This document shows positions 12,543 to 23,648 of a stretch of DNA of 64,000 nucleotides, piece after piece. Within the stretch, counting starts at the first letter, position 1, and every line of letters begins with the position of its first letter. Location: contig CM030836.1 in assembly GCA_018105865.1 (NCBI GenBank), forward strand, positions 19,387,003 through 19,451,002, read 5' to 3'. The DNA comes from Metaphire vulgaris. Taxonomy: Eukaryota; Annelida; Clitellata; Crassiclitellata; Megascolecidae. A model generated the notes under the pieces. It saw nothing but the letters and a program-made list of their open reading frames with translations, searched no databases and was not told the DNA's origin. Position numbers and translations under genes: made by a program.

Positions 12543-13550
12543 TCGATTTCTATTCTATTCTATTCTACATGACGATTTATATAGCGCAGTAGCATAGCGA
12601 GGGCCAAAATCAAGAGCGCTTTACATGGAACGATCGTACGATGAGTTGAAAAAGTGCATTTTAAGTTTAGTGGCGAATGAACCGAAGGAAGTGTCTGCGA
12701 TCACTCAGTCGGGCAGCGAATTCCATAGGAGGGGGTTGCCTCGTGTGATGGACCTCTCTCCGAACTTTGCGGTCTTTGACGGAGGAGGGACGTAAAGTAG
12801 ACATCGCGTACTGGATCTCAGCTGGAGTTGTCGGTTGGCGATCGTCTGTCTACGCACCGAGGTTGACAGATACTCCGGGCAGGTGGGGTCGTGGAGGGCC
12901 CGGAAGGTCAGCCAACACCGTTTGAAGACGATTCGCTCCGGGATTCGAAGCCAGTGGAGCTTGTCCCTTAATAGTGGCGTCACGTGATCGTGCCACCTGA
13001 CTCCGAAGATCAGCCGGGCAGATGCGTTAACGACTGACTGCAGACAGGCCAGCTGGTAGTCGGGGAGACCCAGGAGGATGCTATTACAGTAGTCCGTTCG
13101 CGATAGGACGAGAGAGCGTACGAGGAGTATCGCAGCCGCTGTCGGTATATAGCGGTGGATCTCCCTGATCTTCCGCAGTTGATTAAAGCACGCCCGAGTT
13201 ATGTTGGTCAGGTGGCCCGCGAAAGATAATGCGTCGTCCAGGAGGACACCAAGGAGTCGCACCTCAGTGGAGACAGCAATCTCGATATCGCCAAACGAGA
13301 ATGGTCTGCGCCATATCTGGTGCTTTCTCCTGGGGGTGCTGACCCAGAGAAGCTTGGTCTTTCCGGGATTCAGTGCCAGACGGTTGGCAGCTGTCCACTG
13401 CTTGATCTCGCGAACGCAGTCGAGAAGGCGGGTCTGCAGGCAGTCAGTGTCAGAGGGTGGGCAGGAGGAGTAAACCTGCCTGTCATCAGCGTATGCATGT
13501 GAGGCGAGGCCAAACGAGTCCGCGATTCGACCGACATCCGCCACCATCCA
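12543..13550 (-). mobile_element. CR1-like non-LTR retrotransposon, 5'-truncated reverse transcriptase
   Basis: The open frame 13547-12705 covers the C-terminal half of a reverse transcriptase. It starts just before the YADD catalytic motif (SHAYADDRQVYS), continues through the thumb (LNPGKTKLLW, LLGVLLDD, LSRTDYCNSILLGL) and ends with the RLIFGVRWHDHVTPLL and NPLLWNSLPD motifs typical of CR1/Jockey-group LINEs. The 3' UTR carries the GCGCTATATAAAT signature and a (TAGAA)n tail near 12545-12565. The 5' end, including the endonuclease and the finger/palm start, is missing. It appears to have landed in the hAT fragment at 13551-13722. Confidence 0.9.
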
Positions 13551-13722
13551 CCATCCGCGATTTAATAATGTTCATAACAGAAAATGCTGATTCACATGTA
13601 TATGTGGATCCAAACATTGTCAGGACAGAAATTGCTAACTTCTTGGTTACAGGATACTGAGAATCTGGAACAAAGTTGGCCCAAAAGTTAATTATTCCAA
13701 CTTCATTGAGTGTATGTTTCAA
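13551..13722 (-). pseudogene. hAT transposase C-terminal dimerisation-domain fragment
   Basis: The minus frame reads NFWANFVPDSQYPVTKKLAI then LTMFGSTYTCESAFSVMNII, the hATC dimerisation signature (YP...A..VL...GST..CE..FS.MN.IKS). The homology stops at the LINE junction near 13550, so the domain is interrupted by the retrotransposon. It belongs with the hAT debris of 12-20 kb. Confidence 0.8.
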
Positions 13723-14049
13723 AACATCAGATGTTTGCGTCTGTTGATCTCTGCTTCTCCATGTTCTTCTGCATCGCGTTTGGTTCCTTAGAATCGCAGC
13801 GTTGGATTCGGATGGTGTCGAAAGGGGTGTCGACTTCTTCGGTGGACGGTTTGCTAATGAAATGCATGTGTACCCTTTCGAGTGGCACCCAAATTTCTCA
13901 GGTGGGGGGGGAGTCGATGGTACTTTCCCGTTATCCCGACCCCAGTGAAGAGATATTAAGAAATGCTTAGAAAACAGTTAATAGTGTATAATATAGTTAC
14001 ATCTGAGATATATATTGGTGGCCAAAAGTCCTTCACTGCTTCCAGTACC

Positions 14050-14408
14050 GATCATAAGGGATCATCGCCTTTAACATACTGACGCCACATGAATTCAGCT
14101 AGATATGATTCCAAGTGATGACAGGCAGTTCTCCTGTGATTAACCTGATAGTGATTAAATACGGCTTCTCTAATATCATCGGTGTTGTATCCTCACCAAC
14201 TGTCTGAATAGATGAGCGAGCCGTCGGCAATATTTTCTTCCATGGCTGCTAAAAGTGTAGTGGCTTTTCGTTTGGGAGCTGAACAAAGACTCGTCAATTT
14301 CGACGATTTGCCCTTCCCTCCAATCTTGTCTCCGCGGTGTCTGACTAAGTAATCGGCGATAGCTTCGCATGTATAGTTATTCAAATCGACTGTCGTGTTC
14401 TTGCCCAT
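14050..14408 (-). pseudogene. Merlin-like (IS1595/ISXO2-type DDE) transposase remnant
   Basis: One frame gives GKNTTVDLNNYTCEAIADYL and, after a frameshift, the other gives GQIVEIDESLFSSQ, the first catalytic block of IS1595-type transposases. The first frame then reads EENIADGSLIYSDSW (second block), a stop, and further on [20 protein letters not shown], the conserved C-terminal block. One frameshift, one stop and an internal deletion make it non-functional. Confidence 0.75.
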
Positions 14409-15132
14409 GCCAAGTGCACGTTCACACCAGCTACCGTATTTGCACGATTATTACCCGCGGGTAATACAAGAAATTGCAAACCACAGCCCCCTTGCGGGGT
14501 ATATTCGTATGCAGGTTATACTGGAAACTTGAGACAAAAAATAGATAGATAAATAACTGGTAAGCTGCTTAATATTGTAACCACCGGTAGGTCGTTTATG
14601 TGCGCAGAATAGTCGGAATTCAGCATCAAATATCATCTAAGCATTTGTTCTGAAATGTCTTTCCGGAATGATTGGGGTCTGCCCACCATCTTCACTCCGC
14701 CCCTCCTCCTTCCCACTCCTATGTGAGTCGTATATATCTAGCTTCTGTGTCCGCGGATAGTCTAGCCTTAAGGGCTAGGAAGAGACGGCCTAGCGGGAGG
14801 CAGCAACACGATGAATTACACACAGAATTCTGTAATTAAGCATCATACAAGTATTTCAGTAATGCATTTCCGTAGAGACGATGATGTCAATGTTCGTTAA
14901 GTATTAAATTTAAGCTATAAAACGGTCCAGGATAATGTCACATACAATAAATCCTTCCGAGTGTTTGATTAGTGAAATTTATCTTCTAATGACTCCCGAT
15001 TACTGGTAATATGACGAAGATAACATAAAACAATATAAGAAACAATGTTAAAGTCTATAACTAATCATGATAATTCATGAAATAAGGTGACTATAAAAAG
15101 ATAGCTTCATGCCGATACAGCGCAGTTCTACA
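14409..15132. other. no supported gene
   Basis: No recognisable coding segment. It probably contains the untranslated end of the adjacent pogo element, but I could not identify a terminal inverted repeat. Confidence 0.4.
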
Positions 15133-16279
15133 CTATTGTTCGTCAGAGCTGGAAAGTTCTGCATCTTTAAAACTGTCAAACTCCTCAACGTTGTTATCGT
15201 CGTCATTAGACATGTCAATTATTTTCTGAAGATTAGGGTTGTTGATGTCCATGTTCAAGAAGCTATCAGAATCAGCATCATCGTCAGCGCTCGAATCAGT
15301 CAGACTGCGGCTCGGGTTCACATATGCCTATCGACGCTTTTCGAAATTCGTTGTATGGTTTGGGTGTTAATTTGGCACACTTCCCGATAAGTAGCGCGGC
15401 GCTGGTGCCCTGCTGCAGTAAAAGTATGTTCGCCAGATCGCATCCACTCCGCCCATTCCACACGAACATACCATTTGAACGGGTGATTTACCGATATGTC
15501 CAACGGCTGCAATTTTTTGGCAAGTCCACCGGGAATGACGGCTATGCGAGCCCCAGCTGCATTGATGCGGTCCTGGGTGGACTTCTCCTTATGTGCAGCC
15601 ATAGAGTCAAGAATAAGCAGTGATTTCTTTTTAAAGAAAGTGCCTCGTCTTGTCCACAGGCATTTGTCGACCCACAATTTCATCACGTCCGAGTCCATCC
15701 AACCTTTTTTGTTGTAGCGGAAAACAATCCCACTTGGTATTTTCTCCTGTGGCTTTGTAACTCTTTTAAATATAACCATTGGCTTTAGTTTCACTCCGGC
15801 TGCTGTGCACCCCAACACAGCAGTAAAGTTGTTCCTCTCGGGGCCAGTTGTAGCTACTGCAACTGTTTTTGAGCCACCCTCAGCGACAGTTTGTCTAGAA
15901 GGAATGTCGAAGGTCATGGGTACTTCGTCCATATTAACGATATCTTCTAAAGGAATTGTATGTTCTCGGATTTCCCGTACAATAAATGCAGAGAAATTGG
16001 CCATTAACTCTTCCCAATTGTCGGGAAGTCGTTGTCCAACAGTTGTTCGTGCACGTACAGATAATTTATTTCGAATCATGAATTTTCTGATCCATGAGAA
16101 GCCACCATTAAATTCTTCTATGTTTTTCTGTAGCGCCAAACGTCTAGCCTGCAACTGAATCCCTACTGTTGAGACTGCTTCATTTTTTCCCGCCTTTCAA
16201 CAACCCACTTCTTAAGATCTTCTTCAAGATAAGGCCATCTCATTCTTCGGCCACGTCTCGCTCGTTTCTTTGGATTCAT
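15133..16279 (-). pseudogene. pogo/Tigger-type DDE transposase with frameshifts
   Basis: From the Met at 16279 the frame reads MNPKKRARRGRRMRWPYLEE, the start of a CENP-B/pogo helix-turn-helix. A one-base shift at the A-run 16183-16188 moves it to the frame carrying LQARRLAL, FSWIRKFMIRNKLSVRARTT and the catalytic core: NMDEVPMTFDIP (first D), LLILDSMAAHK (second D) and LQPLDISVNHPFK (third D), 35 residues between the last two. A second shift near 15343-15350 interrupts the expected FRKxxI motif, and an acidic Ser/Asp-rich tail runs to a stop at 15133 in a third frame. No splice signals are needed to explain the body. It could once have mobilised TA-flanked MITEs of this window, but that link is inference. 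Confidence 0.85.
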
Positions 16280-17185
16280 GTTTGCAAGCTCATGCACAAC
16301 ACAGTCTGCAAGAACGTTGAGAGCTGCCTCAATGACATTTAACACATTTGTCATAGGAGCAACTTCCCTCTCTGGATCCTGTTCGATCACCTGCAGTGCC
16401 TTCTCGGCACTTTCTGACCAAATAATCTGTGCTGACAACGTTACCAACTGGTCCGGGTACCGGTCGACCCAGTTGATGAACTTCTGTTGGTCGATGGTCA
16501 TAGAATAGATTTCTCTGATTTCCTGGGCGGCCTGGGCGAGAAGACAAGCCAATGTACATCTCATCTCCTCCTCAACCATCATCAAGCACTCTTTAATGTT
16601 CCTGTCTGTGATGGCCACAGGATTCATAAAAATGACCTGAAAACACACATGTAAAATCACGCATTCTCTTTCAATGGCAGGTAAGACAACCACTCGCCAG
16701 CTGCAACACTCACAGAAACAAATACAACCAAGCACACTGTAGGAGCTCGGTCGTATTGAAAAGTTGAACGTGTGTCTTTTGCTAACTTGCGTAACTAAAT
16801 ACGTAACTGCAATTCTTAGCTGAAAGGAAGTCCACTACTTGTGATATGAGAAATGAGTCTTGGATAAATTTCGTAATGTTTGTACCAAAGGCTGAGCACA
16901 GATGCCTTCAATAAAAGACCCACGAAAGACAGTGAATGCAGACCGTTTCTCCTTCTTTTGAAGTTATTCCAAGAATCGTCTGTCTGTCTAGGTTGAGCGA
17001 AAATATTCCTGTATACATCTTCTTCAGATATCTTTGTATTCTAAGGATATCCTTACTGCTACCAATTATATCCAGAAGATCTTCTTCTCCAACAAAGTTA
17101 AACCTACAGAATAACAATTCCAAATTGAATAATCTAACCCTTTGCTATAGACAGACACGGCCAATACATAATTACCACCAGCCCC

Positions 17186-17232
<47 letters not shown>

Positions 17233-17542
17233 ACCAACAACCAACAACAGATAAGATGATAAGTGTCTTCACAAAATGGCAAATGCCTAAGGCAAAGGCA
17301 ACATCAAGATTATAACATCTTCTGCTTAATACAATGGATCAGACAACATTTCTAACTCAGTAAAGATGCTCTTGTCCAATCAACCATCACCTGCAGTCAG
17401 TCAATTCAGTTCCTTTGCAATTACCAAAGGGCAAAAGGGGCTGGAGATTACCCTACCTCGGGAATACAGTGCGCTCCATATCTAGATATTCTTTTAGCGA
17501 TTTCTGGACTTTGCTGAGGTTGTCCACGAGGAACATTTTAGC
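16280..17542 (-). pseudogene. cytoplasmic dynein heavy chain gene fragment (three exons)
   Basis: Exons 17542-17457, 17103-16944 and 16636-16280 (minus) join in phase 2 and then phase 0 with good GT-AG sites. The product reads DNLSKVQKSLKEYLDMERTV, then FVGEEDLLDIIGSSKDI, KEGETVIFMNPVAI and WVDRYPDQLVTLSAQIIWSE, a continuous match to the linker-to-AAA1 region of cytoplasmic dynein 1 heavy chain (microtubule motor). After VLADCVVHE the homology stops and the same frame continues into the pogo transposase at 16279. I find no further dynein exons on either side, so this is about 120 codons of exon 3 plus two upstream exons of a protein normally over 4,000 residues. It may be a truncated gene copy, a captured host fragment or part of a chimeric gene. 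Confidence 0.85.
17186..17229. repeat. (ATC)n microsatellite
   Basis: About fourteen ATC units within the first intron of the dynein fragment. Confidence 0.95.
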
Positions 17543-17715
17543 CTATCTATTTCAACCAATCTGTTTTAAAATCAGCGCACAAGTAGTGTCGGGGACTTCC
17601 AACCTATGGAATATACAGTAGATGCAACAAACATAAAGGGCTTTGGGGAAATTGTAGGCTAAGGAGCCACGGTTAGCAATGTCTAGGAATAGATAATTTT
17701 AAATGAAACATAGGC

Positions 17716-18054
17716 CTACTGTAGCTGATGCAAACAGAGACTATTCATATTGTTTAGCATACTTGGTGTGGAAACTGGCATAGGAAGATTGGTTGGTTCG
17801 GATGGTGCAAATTCATGATCCTTGAAGACATCGCGGTTGACAGGCCATAGACCAGTTTTGCGAAATCCGTTTTCCGCTGTCAGGGTTGTTGCTGCCTTCT
17901 GAAAAGCGGGTGTCAGAAGTTGGGCTATATGGAAAGTCGACATCACTCTTCCGGGGTGATTTCTAAGCCATTTAGACACTTCTGAGTTGTAATAGGTAGA
18001 CAATAGCTTCATGAATGACACATCCAACGGCTGCATACTGGAATGTTTGTACAA
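17716..18054 (-). pseudogene. second pogo-type transposase, C-terminal part
   Basis: The frame gives HSSMQPLDVSFMKLLSTYYN, WLRNHPGRVMSTFHIAQLL and GFRKTGLWPVNRDVFKDHEF, the third catalytic Asp region and C-terminal tail of the pogo/Tigger-6-like DDE family. The sequence differs clearly from the copy at 15133-16279, so it is a different subfamily. The N-terminal DNA-binding part and first two catalytic residues are absent. Together with the other pogo piece it brackets the dynein exons. Confidence 0.85.
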
Positions 18055-19114
18055 ACTTCACAAGGACAAAGTAACTGCCTAGTATAGAATTTATTAAATA
18101 ATAAAGTAAATACTCAATGACGATGAGTTTGAATCAAATAAATCATAGCTTCTATAAGCTTAACATTTGACGATAATCATTCAAAAGTTACAGTGATACA
18201 TTTAGAGTGAAAAATGACAAATGTACAACTGCGCAGAATCAACATGTTTTGTGGACAGGCCTTCAAATTTTAAGTACTTAAGAATCGATTATTTAACCCT
18301 TTCATTCCCGAATTAAATTCTATTTATGGAAAAATATTTGTTAGCATTTTTGCATTGAAGTAGACAACAGAACATACATATAAATGTAATTTTAACGATA
18401 TCTGTTATATTTCATATTATTTGACCATGGTGGCAAATGGGGCCAATGGTATGGAAAGTCAGTTGGTGCCAAATGGCACCATTGAAAGTAAACTCTTGAA
18501 AAGTGCAGTGCTACACTAACTAACAAGCAGACATTAAACAATATGCATCAGAATTATAAGATAATATTTGTGTTAATAAATGTAACACTATTCAGTATGA
18601 AACTTGGGAAAACAGTTATTGTGCTTAGTGCTTTTGTGGTCGACTTTATTAAGAGACATCGGCATGTCGAATAAGTCGACTCCACCCATGAATTCATTGT
18701 ACTGTATTCTTTTACTATTGCTGGACATCTAATATATGGGTATTTCTTCAGTTTCCTGTCCCATCTTTTTTGTGGTCAGTGTGAGTAGAAGAAAGCTGGA
18801 CAGCACGGTTATTCAACCATCTTACAATGGCCAAACCAACACTCAGTTAGGCACATAAAAATGACTGACAAGTGAAGATAGAAGCGATTGGACATGATAA
18901 GCAGCGATACGACAGATTAAATTTTCATTACAATCAATTTTGTTACAAAATTTGGTCTAGGCCTAATGGGGTTCATAAATGATGCTGCTGCTGCTGCTGC
19001 TGATATGCTCTGTAATAGTCTAACTCTATATGCTCCATCAGTGTTTATTGAATTGTCTCCTCTTTCTTTGCATCGCTATTTAGACACTCCAACAATAAAT
19101 CATAATTAAAGTAT
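18055..19114. other. no supported gene
   Basis: AT-rich, with a short (CTG)n at 18979-18999. The stretch at 18420-18490 repeats TGGCACCAAATG-like words in inverted order, possibly part of a decayed element. No exon was recognised. Confidence 0.5.
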
Positions 19115-19313
19115 TTAGGAACATGGTTTAACCCCTGCATTCAAAAACGTCATGCTGTGAATTGGTTGATCTACCTGATTTTTGCACTTATTGGGATTGC
19201 ACAGACAGAACTTTGGATTACAAGGTTGCCCTCGTCTGATGCAACCACATCTTCTATCACTGCAGTTGGCTTCACTACACTTGCATGTTTTCACTTGTTT
19301 CAATTTTTTCATT
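19115..19313 (-). pseudogene. cysteine-rich CXC-like coding segment
   Basis: The frame reads KTCKCSEANCSDRRCGCIRR then GQPCNPKFCLCNPNKCKN, with the Cys spacing of tesmin/TSO1-type CXC zinc-binding motifs, which also occur in some transposon proteins. It lies between opposing hAT termini and no complete gene surrounds it. I do not assign a function. Confidence 0.45.
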
Positions 19314-19571
19314 TGTATAACAATAATTATAATAAAGCTGAAAATGTCAGGGCGTATTACCAAAAGAGAATAAAATGTTTTTAGAATGTCAGACTTTTCT
19401 GACTTTTCTAATAAACAACATTCATGTACGGGCAATGGCGAACAAATTTGCAAATACTGAACTCTAAATATCTGCCCAATCACCATCAATCTTAACAATG
19501 AGATGATTGGAGACAAATAAAAACAAGCTGCTTGATTGCAGTGACAGCAGTAATTCATTAAGTCAATATTA

Positions 19572-19635
19572 CAGGCTCGAAATTTCTCAGACGCAGAAAG
19601 CTGTGGCGGTCCACGCCGCGGTTTGAGTACCCCTG
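19572..19635. mobile_element. hAT-type terminus
   Basis: Inverse of the terminus at 12142: GGCGGTCCACGCCGCGGTTT then GAGTACCCCTG. A second, related end lies at 19827-19938. Confidence 0.65.
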
Positions 19636-19698
19636 ACCTATGATCACCGCTCCGTCTGGACTGGCCATAAGCCACCGAGCCTTAGGATTTTCTAGTGC
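19636..19698 (-). pseudogene. YqaJ-like nuclease fragment
   Basis: Twenty-one codons on the minus strand give ALENPKARWLMASPDGAVII; the NP..WL.ASPDG pattern is the core of the YqaJ viral-recombinase/exonuclease family often carried by animal mobile elements. The segment abuts the hAT terminus exactly, suggesting that the terminus inserted into it. Too short for certainty. Confidence 0.35.
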
Positions 19699-19826
19699 CT
19701 AATAAAATGCAATAAAAATATATAAAACAGAAACCCGTGCCTTTATACGGCACAATATGCATAAAAGCTGGATGTTAAGTGGTCTATTAGCCTATTAGGG
19801 GTTTTGTTGAAAGCCACTGAAATTCA

Positions 19827-19938
19827 GGCTCAAAATTTTTCAGACACATATTCAGAGAGCTGCGGGCCTGCGGCGATCCACAAGAACCAGCCTTGCGGTC
19901 CGAACTGTGGGCGGCGGGCCGCGGTTTGAGTACCTCTG
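19827..19938. mobile_element. second hAT-type terminus
   Basis: Parallels 19572-19635 (shared CAGGCTC.AAATTT.TCAGAC, GCGGCGATCCAC and GCGGTTTGAGTACCTCTG). A diverged solo end or partial duplication. Confidence 0.6.
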
Positions 19939-20199
19939 ATAGACCGTGGACCAATGCAGGCCTAATATTTTCATCCGTTATTGTAAACAGAAGAAAGAAC
20001 TTTCGCCAACAGAACTTGGCATCATGATAATACGCACCAAAACTCCTCTCGCTGTTTCAACGTAGGCTATAGGTAAGTCTGGGGTCTGGTGCCCGGAGAT
20101 ATCCTGGCTTTTTGCGCGCTGTTACCGTTGTGCCTTGGCCTTAGATCGTCGATCATCTTGGTGTTTGCTCGGTTTCCAAGCGGGCCCTGCCTCTGCCCT

Positions 20200-20378
20200 G
20201 TTCTCGGGCCGAAGTGCTAGTTAACGACGGCGGCGGCGGCGTTCTGCTGCAGCACGGGCCAGGAAAGCCGCAACGGTTTCATTTTGTTTCGACGCGTGCA
20301 AAGGGAGAGGTTGATCGGCGAAGCTTCCGTCCGAAAACTCTATACTGTACACTTCCCTGCGCTAATAATCGTCGTTGC
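20200..20378 (+). promoter_or_regulatory. CpG-rich promoter and untranslated first exon (putative)
   Basis: The region 20060-20520 is rich in CG. A strong donor, GTTGC/GTAAGT, ends a possible exon at 20378; the next good acceptor on the same strand (TTGTTTCAG at 21021-21029) precedes the coding exon at 21275. No TATA box is evident. A (CT)n tract follows at 20562-20599. Confidence 0.35.
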
Positions 20379-20555
20379 GTAAGTAATCTGCGCCTTAGTA
20401 GCCTATACATACGATGGATATTGCACCGCCCGGCGCCGCACATTATAGATCTCTGTTTGCGAAAGTACAAGGTTCGGGAAGTCTTATTAAAACGTAGACG
20501 TATCGAACAGAAGAGAGGCGAGTTAACATTTGTTTGGTTAGAACGAAGTAGAATT

Positions 20556-20603
<48 letters not shown>

Positions 20604-21029
20604 GCAAAATTACGTAGTCACGGATGCTTATTGTAGGACAACAGAGTTGTTCTGTAGGCCGACGATTATGCAGAGTTTACACAATTCAGCGGCTGCGCAA
20701 GACAATAGCGCAAGACAATATAAGCAACATTTTTAGTGCGCCGTTTACATTCAAGGACTTGTCAGCTCGCGTGTGGGGGTGGGTGTGGGGGTGGTGTAGG
20801 CGCGTGTGTGTGGTGTAAATTGCATCGAATTTATAATGATTTGGCATCGCGAACGCTATGGCGCGTATAGAAAAAGTAGGGCATTAATTAAGGTTATCGA
20901 AATTCGCTTTATAAATATTTCAAGCAGTTATGGAGGCAGTCTGTCTGAGAACCACCATAATTATTACCCCCCTCAACAGTTAATGACCCAGTTTTCCTAG
21001 ATAACTTTTGAATCCGTTGGTTGTTTCAG

Positions 21030-22933
21030 CTGTTACTGCATTTTCGTCCAAACAGTCCCGTCTGTCCACGACCCTATAGCGTTGAAACTGTCCTTCGTCG
21101 GTCCCACCCTCTTCTTCACAACAATTTGCAGTTCATCGTTAAATAATTTCGTGCACGTGTTAGCCACAGAACGGAGCTTTTATTTCGGTGAATTCGTGTT
21201 GGAACGGTCGAAGGCAGCACAATAGTTCGACGGGCGTTCTCCTGGGGCCGCGTCGTTCTCGGCTCGTCCCCGCGATGAGGTCCGACCAGGTGCGTCTGGC
21301 GGTGCTGGTCGTGGTGACGTCGACGGCGGCCGTGGCCTTCGTCTTCCTGACCGCCGTCGTCTCCATCTCGGCCGTCTTTCTCCTCAAGTCCGTCTTCAGC
21401 TTCATCGTCCAGACGATCGCATTCATTGCCGAGCTCATAGTCGCCGTAGTAGCCGCGGTCACTTCGGGTATCTATATATATATCGTGGACTTCGTCGTTC
21501 AGCTGCGGTTCCATGTTGGGGGATGACTGGGGATGCGTCCCCCACCAGGGGCATAGCCAGGAATTTGATTTGGGAGGATATAAATATTTTGGGTGGGTAT
21601 AAATCTTAACTATAAACCACATAAACCATATAAACCACATATAACCATATGTAAATCACATAAAAACTTTAAAACTTTAAGGTAGATTGATTTTGGGAGG
21701 GTATATATACCGATATACCCCCCTTCCCCACCCGTCGCTACGCCCCTGTCCCCCACCGAGCTTTTTTTGCTTGTCAGCGTTTTCAGGGTTTACCGGGTCC
21801 GAACCGCTATCCTTGTGTGCAAAACACAGCTAATGACCTTTTTTACTTGTCAACCTTTTTCAGCCTTTTTCAGCATCCCTCCACCAACTTCCTAGAAATT
21901 CATTGTACCACCGCGCCAAGAATTCTTGGAACCGCCACTGCCTTCATTGCATTCTATCGGCTGATTAATTGACTGAGTGATTGATTGCTAGAATCTTGAT
22001 TTTCTTCGTTTTGTAGTCGAGATTCTTCTTAAGCATAACCCTCTATCGACCATTGTTACCGAATACCTTGTATTTTTTTGAGCTTCTGGTTATAGAGTAG
22101 AAACTTGAAAGATATGTGCAAAAATCTCTTAGGCCTATAATTTCCATCCAGCCCCACCGGAAAAAGACCAGCAAAATTTTAACAAAAGGTTTAGAAATAA
22201 CCGAACTAAAACCAACAAAACAACGCCTTATTTTGCTATACTCCAATAAGTATTTAGATAAATTCCCGCGTGTTTTTTGTGGATTGCATATAGAGTAAAG
22301 TAGTAGTTCATTGCACGTGGGCGCTTGGTAACACGTCATTATAACAATAGTCAGGACAATAAAAACATGAAAATCAATCAATTGATGTCTATAGATCCAT
22401 TATTTTATAATGAAACCGAGGCAGATGCTTACATCAATAAATAGCATTATAGCCTACCTTTCTAACCTCCAGTGTATCAGAAATTCAATCAAGCAAGCAA
22501 TCAATCAACTTCTGTGGTGCCACTATCATAATGCCCAGGGCATCTACCGATGGCACAATTCAAAATCTGTCACATGAAAGCCCTTAATCTTTTGTTTCAA
22601 ACGACGCAAAATATTATTACCGACCGGAGAATTACCGTCAATATCAAACACAGTTGTCCTTGGTGTGTGTGCGTGTGTGTGTGTTTGTTAGGTGCCACGG
22701 TGACCCTGTCGATCATAGTGGCCGCAGGAGCGGCTGCCATCACCTTTCCGCCGTCGTCGATCGAGGGCCGCATTTCGGTTTCGGTGGCCGTGTCGTCGTC
22801 GTCCATCGTCGCCTCGGCGATCGCCGTCCTCTATCTGGCGACCCTCAAGATGGACGCCGAGATAGCGGCGGCCGTCGTCAGCGCCGCCGCCATGTCGGTC
22901 GCCATCGCCGCCGCGTGGGCCGTGGGGGTCATG
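21030..22933 (+). CDS. multi-pass membrane segment encoded by two GC-rich exons (partial gene)
   Basis: Exon one: acceptor at 21029, Met at 21275, donor G/GTATCT at 21467. Exon two: 22692-22933, donor ATG/GTGAGT. The intron is phase 1 and the split Gly codon is restored exactly. The joined product is about 145 residues and almost wholly hydrophobic: LAVLVVVTSTAAVAFVFL, SFIVQTIAFIAELIVAVVAA, TLSIIVAAGAAAITF, VASAIAVLYLA and AAVVSAAAMSVAIAAAWAVG, enough for four or five membrane spans. No stop is reached before the donor, so more exons follow. The GC-rich codon use resembles the ASB exon 3.1 kb downstream, but that exon needs a phase-2 donor while this one ends in phase 0; a small exon is missing or these are separate genes. 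I recognise no family. Confidence 0.5.
21500..21940. mobile_element. MITE, family CAG..GCGGTTCC, interrupted
   Basis: Termini CAGCTGCGGTTCC and GGAACCGCCACTG with the internal GGGGATGACTGGGGATGCGT and CTAGAAATTCATTG also present in the copy at 42557-42987. A second MITE (21546-21748) sits inside it. Internal GACC-T-tract-ACTTGTCA motifs are present near 21760 and 21836. Confidence 0.8.
21546..21748. mobile_element. MITE, family CAGGGGCGTAGC (copy 1), nested
   Basis: CAGGGGCATAGCC...CGCTACGCCCCTG with a perfect 8-bp target duplication TCCCCCAC, diagnostic of hAT-type insertion. Inserted in the element 21500-21940. Related copies: 28340-28535 and 37287-37453. Confidence 0.92.
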
Positions 22934-23336
22934 GTGAGTCCGTCTCGTAGAGTTCAGTTTTCCTAGAATTTGTTTTCTGTATTTTGTCGAATCCCGACAA
23001 GCAGGTTGAACAAACAGGGGCGTATCAAGGCGCTCGGTTGCGTTTGCATTGTTCTGGGTTATCTCTCATTGTTTACGACGCCGTCGAATATAAATTGGGA
23101 TTATTTTTTGAGGGCGTCTGCTCCCAATGGCTACGCCCAGAATAGAAAACGAGAGAGAGAGAGAGAGAGAGAGAGTGTGTGTGTTTACAACTTTGACGCA
23201 ATAGCCGTTAGCGGTGGAATTTCTCGGCATACTGGATCCATTCGTCTACTTAAGATTGATTTAACCTATTTTTAGAACGTACACGTAGGAATAAAGCCTA
23301 CTGTAGGCTATTTTCGTATAGCATATGGAGAGAGAA

Positions 23337-23339
<3 letters not shown>

Positions 23340-23419
<80 letters not shown>

Positions 23420-23599
23420 CAGAGAGAGAGATCATTTCCGATTTTATCTTGCAATGACTCAACGAATAAATATTTACTGAAACCCGAGCTCGGACTGTCT
23501 AACTAACGACGACTCTCTGTCTGTCTGTCTCTCTCTCTCTGTCTGTGTGTGTGTCTCTCTCTGTCTGTCTGTCTGTCTCTCTCTGTCTCTGTCTGTCTC

Positions 23600-23648
<49 letters not shown>

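Noticed and set aside
12705..13547. Retroviral polymerase
   Set aside because: YADD plus the downstream WNSLPD-type C terminus and a GCGCTATATAAAT 3' UTR with no LTRs point to a CR1-like LINE, not a retrovirus.
14050..14408. Bacterial insertion-sequence contamination
   Set aside because: The IS1595-type motifs are frameshifted and embedded in animal repeats; Merlin elements of animals carry this same domain.
20214..20636. 140-codon plus-strand open frame
   Set aside because: Runs across a strong splice donor and a CT microsatellite; more likely promoter and untranslated exon.
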